Assembly (NCBI RefSeq): GCF_020283565.1
Contig: NC_060059.1
Coordinates: forward strand, 44,042,215 to 44,106,214
DNA length: 64,000 bases
Direction: 5' to 3'
Source of the DNA: Trifolium pratense
Lineage: Eukaryota > Streptophyta > Magnoliopsida > Fabales > Fabaceae
Shown here: piece by piece, positions 55,937 to 64,000 of the stretch
Numbering within the stretch: the first letter of the stretch is position 1
How the letters are laid out: the number at the start of each line of letters is the position of its first letter
Notes under the pieces: model-generated
Told to the model about the DNA's origin: nothing
Databases searched by the model: none
What the model saw: the letters and a program-made list of their open reading frames with translations, nothing else
Position numbers and translations under genes: made by a program

Positions 55937-56256
55937 CTCCCTCCGGTCCTTTTTATAAGGAACAATTTGGAAAAAATATTTGGTCCTTTTTATAAGAAAC
56001 AATCATTAAATTTATTGTTACAATTCCATTTATACCCTTATTAAATTGTATCAAATTAACCAATTCCAAAGTTATGCATTAATTAGAGTGACATATTCCC
56101 TATATTACAATAGATAAAATAGACAAGGATAAATTAATATACCAAGGTTAGTTTTGGAATATAACGTAAAATTTTAGAATTTTTAATAAGAAAGAGAAGG
56201 TTCCTTGGTCGGTGTGTTTTTTCCAAATTGTTCCTTATAAAAAGGACCGGAGGGAG
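55937..56256. mobile_element. Stowaway-like MITE, 320 bp
   Basis: CTCCCTCCGGTCCTTTTTATA at left and its perfect inverse TATAAAAAGGACCGGAGGGAG at right, with TA on both sides. The left terminal motif is partly repeated at 55979 (TTTGGTCCTTTTTATAAG). Confidence 0.9.
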
Positions 56257-56766
56257 TATTAACAAATAACAACTATATCTCCTCGCTGGCTTAATTATAT
56301 ATAATAACTACAACTATATTTACATATAAACACCAAATCTATATTATCATCTCGTTTCATAAATAAAGTGATAATCCTTTTTATTTAGCGTGGTCTTGTT
56401 CTTCTAATGGGTTAGGATCCTCTCTAGACATGAGGGGTTGTTGATTGAACCTCGTTGTAAAGGAAAGGTGATACTTGCACACTCCAACAATAAGTAGGAA
56501 TTGAATGTAAGAGGTGTTTATTGTTTAGGATAACCTAGACCTTCTCTCTTGGACACCTGTCCTGGGAACGTGGGTTAGCTTATGGTTGAGACGGTATGAT
56601 CTGGCGCGATCCACATATCCCTGCTACTGCTGATTGCAGGCTTTTTAGGGTGTGTCCATTGTATGTCTTAGAATTGACGTCATCTCGCACTTGATAGTAT
56701 ACAGTCCAACGAATCGTGGAGAGACTTCGATATTATCTTAGAATTGAGTATTGAGTCTAACTCAAC
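56257..56766. other. Intergenic, no feature recognised
   Basis: Somewhat GC-richer sequence (56400-56740) without a frame or family match that I can name. Confidence 0.35.
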
Positions 56767-57279
56767 CAGTAGCGGAACCAGAAAAAATATTGTGGGTGGA
56801 CCGAAAAATAGTCAATCTATTTTCAAATTGAATTTTTTTGTCCCTCTATTTTCATATGTTACAATTTTGGTACCAAAAGTCTATATTTTTACTCTAAAAA
56901 TTGTGATTTTTTGCCATAACGGTAATTTATTGTCTCAAACATTAAATTTAAAGATGAAATATCAAATTTAAGACCAAAATTCACATTTTTTTTGCATTAA
57001 AATTTGCTATTTTTACGGAAAAAAAGAAAATAAAAATGAGATAAGACTAAAGTTTGGACAAATGTGAAAATATGGGACTTAAAATATTAAATATTAATTA
57101 ACCATTTTTTTATGTCATTTGATATTTATATATGCTAGTTCAATTGCTAATTTTATCTAATATTATAAATTCAATTAATTATGAACTAATATTTACACTA
57201 ATACTTGAACTAATATGTATACCGAGTTATTATAATCATCGATAATAAAATCCAAATTAATATTTACATTAATATTTTT

Positions 57280-57349
<70 letters not shown>

Positions 57350-57464
57350 GTGACTTAAAATCATTAATAATACTTTTAAATTAATACTCTACATATAAAA
57401 AATTATTTTTTTGGGATGGGGGTGGGCCGTGACCCACCTCAACCCACCCCTAGGTCCGCTGATG
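56767..57464. mobile_element. hAT-like non-coding element, 698 bp
   Basis: Ends CAGTAGCGGAACC and (inverse) CATCAGCGGACCT, with an 8-bp duplication AACTCAAC at 56759-56766 and 57465-57472. The inner sequences GGGTGG..ACC and GGGTGGGCC..CCCACC are typical of the plant CAGTGGCGGA family. It contains a TA microsatellite at about 57284-57346. No transposase. Confidence 0.85.
57284..57346. repeat. (TA)n microsatellite
   Basis: Uninterrupted TA dinucleotides inside the hAT-like element. Confidence 0.9.
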
Positions 57465-57472
57465 AACTCAAC

Positions 57473-57966
57473 CCTACAAAACTGGATTGTAAAGTGATGA
57501 TTGTCTTTTCCTTATAAACACATATTCAAACCATTTTGTGACTGATGTGGACTTCTTAACAATATGATTGCGGGCTTTTTGAAATTATTCATCAGTAAAA
57601 TTGGTTACCCAAAAGAAATTAATCGGGAGCAAATCAATACACCAATGAATAGTCAATGACAGAGCAAAGAATGAAGGGGAGAGGTGACAAGAACTGTTTC
57701 CGAAGCACCATTGCTTTCAGTTTCGATTACTTTGTTTTCAGGACCCAGTTTCCACCAAATATGGCATGGTTTTCTATCAAGAAAATTAAACAAGAAGACA
57801 CTTAAATAAATGAGACATCATGGGGTGTCTTTGCTTGGTACGATATAGTCAAGGATACGTCAATTTCTAAACGCAACATTAAAAAATTGTTTTATTAACA
57901 TTAATATACTAAACAAACAAATTAACAACCTAAGTTATTTTCGAAAATGACATTAAAAAATGGATA
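57473..57966. other. Intergenic, no feature recognised
   Basis: No frame or terminus recognised. Confidence 0.35.
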
Positions 57967-58110
57967 CACTACAAGAAAATACGGGATTAGCTACGAGGGA
58001 GTTTGTAGCTAATTCGTAGCTAATCTCTAGTAAAACAGAGTTAGCTACCGATTTGTTGTGAATTAGCTGTCATATAGGGCGTAGCATGAGTTAGCTAAAC
58101 GTTTAAGAAC
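57967..58110 (+). mobile_element. CACTA-type terminus with TTAGCTA subterminal repeats
   Basis: CACTACAAGAAAATACGGG is followed by repeated TTAGCTA/TAGCTAA motifs (at least seven, both orientations) within 140 bp, the usual CACTA subterminal layout. A possible far end (TTTCTTGTAGG near 59254) is one base off, and I do not rely on it. Confidence 0.65.
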
Positions 58111-59373
58111 TTGTTTTTGAAATTTCAGATTCTAAATTTCAAACATGAGAGTTTCGAATTATAGAATCTTAACCAATGTCTTATAAAAGCAAAATTACAT
58201 CAAAAAGCAAAACTACAATTAAATATGTTTATTACGACAGGAAATAAAATTATATCAAACATTAGAAAACATTACATCAAACATTAGACAAAAATTACAT
58301 TAAAAATTACATCAGTTGGGACCATCTCAGATTTTGCTATTAACACTTCCTTTAGGAAAAATGATGTGGCTACCTAGATTTGTACATTTAACGAGTAGAT
58401 GAGAATAGATGAAACTATTTTGTCACACTATCAAATGTAACAGAATAACCACTCGGCACAGGGAAACTACGTTATTGATGTAGTTCTAAAGGGGACTTTG
58501 GATCTTTTGTTTAACCAATCATTACATTTTCGATCATCTTGGCTCAACAATACCTCGCTGACTAACAATATAAGATTATCACATCTCATCATCAAAGGAT
58601 AACTATGAGAATCTTATATTGATCAACGAAGGCTATGCAATCGTTTACCCACAAACTTTTAAAACCGGCATGTGAGAGAAGAGAGGAAATAGTTGAGAGA
58701 AGACATGAGAGGAGAAAGAATGATGAAAAGTAAGAATTCATGGCAATATTTTTAGAAGAGAGCAAAACAATTGAACAACAACCAATCTAAGAATTCTCCC
58801 TATTCGAATTTTAAAATTGGAGCAACTAAAAGCACGTTTAGCTCTAGAATTCAAACGGTGTACTTATAAAAAAGGTTGTGCTAACTAGTGTTTCGGATAT
58901 ACTAGTTAATTAAGAAGTCAAAAAAAATATATTTTACATTAAAGCATTATTTATACTTTTAAAAATGTAGAATACACAAGTTCCAATACATATTTACCAT
59001 ATTTAATTCCTTAACTGGTGCCCCTAGCTCAGGGCACTAGCTAGCAATTTCTTTTTCTCTTTTTTTCACCATCAGGACCCGTCCCATTGGACCACCTAAT
59101 CTGGCTCGGAGGTTAGTTTTGACATCAAGTAGTTCTAGCCCCCTCCTGATCGCAGTTGTGAGAATCGAATCATCGTTCTCCCTATCAACTTCATCACCAA
59201 TCACCCTTATATGAAAAATTCTCTAAAAGAACACTTAATTGTTTCATTTATTTCTTGTAGGCTTATCTAAACAGCAAGTGGGGTACACACTATTCACTAA
59301 CAATGCTTTTCCTCCATTTCAATGCAGTAAAGATCATGTTAGGTATTGGGCTAGCTCAAAATAAACATAACGC
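58111..59373. other. Probably interior or flank of the CACTA element; no gene seen
   Basis: ATTACATCAAA-type short repeats at 58190-58310 and otherwise unassigned AT-rich DNA. Confidence 0.3.
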
Positions 59374-59382
59374 AACATCTGA

Positions 59383-59563
59383 GAAATTTTCTCATCCCAC
59401 CCACACACTTTCTCCCCTACCCCCTAGCAATTCGGAAAACGTTTTCCGAATTTTTTATAGTGTAAATTTTACACTAGAAAAACAGTTCGGAACGTATTTT
59501 TCGAATTTTTTTGCGCGCTAGGGGAGTAGGCGAGAAAGTGAGTGGGTGAGATGAGAAAATTTC
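59383..59563. mobile_element. Palindromic 181-bp Mutator-type MITE
   Basis: The left arm GAAATTTTCTCATCCCACCCA and the right arm TGGGTGAGATGAGAAAATTTC are inverse, and the 9-bp AACATCTGA is duplicated at 59374-59382 and 59564-59572. Inside sit a perfect 24-bp palindrome centred on AAACGTTT (59429-59452) and a GTGTAAATTTTACAC palindrome. Confidence 0.88.
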
Positions 59564-59572
59564 AACATCTGA

Positions 59573-62435
<2,863 letters not shown>

Positions 62436-62489
<54 letters not shown>
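62436..62489. repeat. (TA)n microsatellite
   Basis: Uninterrupted TA dinucleotides. Confidence 0.92.
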
Positions 62490-62491
<2 letters not shown>

Positions 62492-63308
62492 TAGTATTTT
62501 AAGCTAAGAAGCCAACTACACCAAAGCTTCAAGCAAATAAGGTTAAGCAACCTTTGATAAAATAAACCAATAAAAAAAACTGATTATACACATATATGAA
62601 GTGATACCTGAGTGAGAAGCGAGAAGTATGGGATCACCTTGAAAACCAAAATGCTAAAAGTAGTCAAATTTTGTATTTCATTCATGTCTAAAAGTAGTAA
62701 AATTTTGTATTTCATTCATAAATCCATATTAAATAAGCAAGTCAGAGAACCAAATCAAAAAGGAAAAAACAGTGCAGCCAAAAAACAACAGAAGACGCAA
62801 ATCAGGAAAGACGCATCACACAGCAGCTCCAGCTCCAGCTCACATCACACACCCGCGGCCACGCTGATTAATCCTTCCTCCTTGCAGCGTTCCCTGCCGA
62901 AAGGGGGTGGAATACAGGTTAAAAGGAAATAAAACAGAGAATGAAGCCTCTCACTGGTGCCTCCACAAGCACCACCGTGCACAAACACCAACGTGAGCCC
63001 TGAGCAGCCCCTGCGACACAAGCTGTTGTGTGCGCAAAACTCTTCTATTTGGCAGGAAACGAACCACTGTTTAAGTGGAAAATGCAGAGAAGGATCTTAT
63101 GTTTCAAGGTGTTGATCTTCATGGGTTCAAATTCAAATCGGGCGAGGGTTGTCTTCTCTAGATCACCTTCATATGAGTAGTAGACAATCATGCGCACACG
63201 AGGAAGCAGATGAACTATGGACATGAGCAGTGGACAGAGGAAGGCGTGGGGTGAGTGGAAAAAAGGAAGAGAGGAAAGGCAAAGAAGATGCATTACAAAA
63301 AGAATGAA

Positions 63309-63311
<3 letters not shown>
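62490..63311. other. Unassigned; possible leader of a minus-strand gene
   Basis: GC-richer patches at 62810-63060 and a 35-bp tandem duplication at about 62652-62720 (CTAAAAGTAGT.AAATTTTGTATTTC). On the minus strand the long CT run at 63378-63312 precedes pyrimidine-rich DNA, as in plant 5' leaders, but no convincing coding exon follows. Confidence 0.25.

Positions 63312-63378
<67 letters not shown>
63312..63378. repeat. (GA)n microsatellite
   Basis: Uninterrupted GA (CT on the minus strand). Confidence 0.95.
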
Positions 63379-63380
<2 letters not shown>

Positions 63381-64000
63381 CCGCTACAAAATGAGAAGGG
63401 TCTCTGAATTTGAATTAAAGAGAACAATAAGTGAGCAAGTGGTGTGCTGAAGAAGCCATTTGTTCAGAGGTTGACATGTATAGAAAATTCATCCAACCTG
63501 CTCCTACAATTTGGAACTTCACATGGTTCTCGACTTTGAAAGAATGCATGTCCTTTCCTTTAATCGACCACAAATAATATCGAAATACTAAACATGTTGC
63601 ATGCTCCAGGTTTCATTATATGGCATCATAACAGTGTCTTAAAAAACTGAATATATATTACCAGAGATAAGCTGCATTAACAAGATAGAAGCCTACAATA
63701 CAATCCCTGGAGGACAATTGTTCTTTTAAAGAAGGTAAACAATGTAAACTAATAGACATCCCTGGAATTAAAAAAACGGATGGTAAATCTAACTCATGTA
63801 TTTCCCTGGATGCCAATGTCATTAAGGTGAAAATTTGAGACCACAAACCATCCAGTCAAAATTCTTCCATGGTTGAAAACTGGTATAACACAAATATCTT
63901 TCAAACATCTGAGCTTAAAAATGGAACACTTGAGAACAGAGTGACAAGTAATCCAATCCGAATCCGCGCCAATTATTTCATGATTAGTTCATGTGTTGTG
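63379..64000. other. Unassigned DNA at the window edge
   Basis: Composition like intron or untranslated sequence. No frame supported. Confidence 0.3.

Noticed and set aside
59254..59266. TTTCTTGTAGG as the right end of the CACTA element at 57967
   Set aside because: It is one base short of the expected TTTCTTGTAGTG and there is no 3-bp target duplication that I can support.
63045..63293. Minus-strand 82-codon frame after a CT run
   Set aside because: It has a hydrophobic start but no family resemblance or splice structure that I could confirm. Listed only as a possible leader region.

Overview
The window is nuclear DNA of a dicot plant, most likely a papilionoid legume such as a clover or medick. 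The signs are AT-rich intergenic DNA, a plant auxin response factor (ARF) with a miR160 site, Sirevirus-type Ty1/copia elements with a third reading frame, and many plant MITEs. The legume placement is inference from the style of the repeats. I see one host gene. Nearly everything else is transposable elements, often nested and often with target-site duplications (TSDs) still readable.

Layout. 1-11 kb: decayed LINE RNase H and zf-RVT pieces, a Mutator-like element with 9-bp TSDs (1254-2447), CACTA ends, Stowaway-like and hAT-like elements, a tandem TRIM array (7066-7656) and a SINE-like repeat. 11035-21140: a young Sirevirus on the minus strand (1011-bp LTRs, TSD AAACT) inserted in a dead LINE RNase H. 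It carries gag, pol and an ORF3; pol ends in UAG-CAG-UUA, a leaky-stop context, and ORF3 follows in frame. 21272-34904: an older, broken Sirevirus on the plus strand (TSD AGGTA) whose pol is interrupted by a 2247-bp solo LTR (26666-28912, TSD CTTAC).

36.5-41.6 kb: an ARF10/16-clade gene of three coding exons, 686 codons when the insertion is discounted. Exon 2 is split by a 1714-bp non-coding LTR element (39102-40815, TSD TGGTG) lying between the miR160 site and the PB1 dimerisation domain. The expected unspliced product is about 570 residues without PB1. A GT..AG pair around the element would nevertheless restore frame if used.

42-48 kb: a terminal-inverted-repeat element holding a second solo LTR related to the first, then MITEs and a second Mutator-like element. 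48843-55155: a minus-strand copia-derived element (540-bp LTRs differing at one visible position, TSD TCCGA) whose inside has lost its coding capacity. 55-64 kb: MITEs, a hAT-like element, a CACTA end, a palindromic 181-bp element, long TA and GA microsatellites, and DNA I could not assign.

The most unusual signal is in the two related solo LTRs. Each has an array of short hairpins separated by a constant CTTCTTT-type linker. Stem sequences differ from hairpin to hairpin and between the LTRs, yet both arms change together. At an equivalent position each LTR also has a GC-rich palindromic cassette of unrelated sequence. The element in the ARF gene independently carries 15 copies of a small hairpin repeat.
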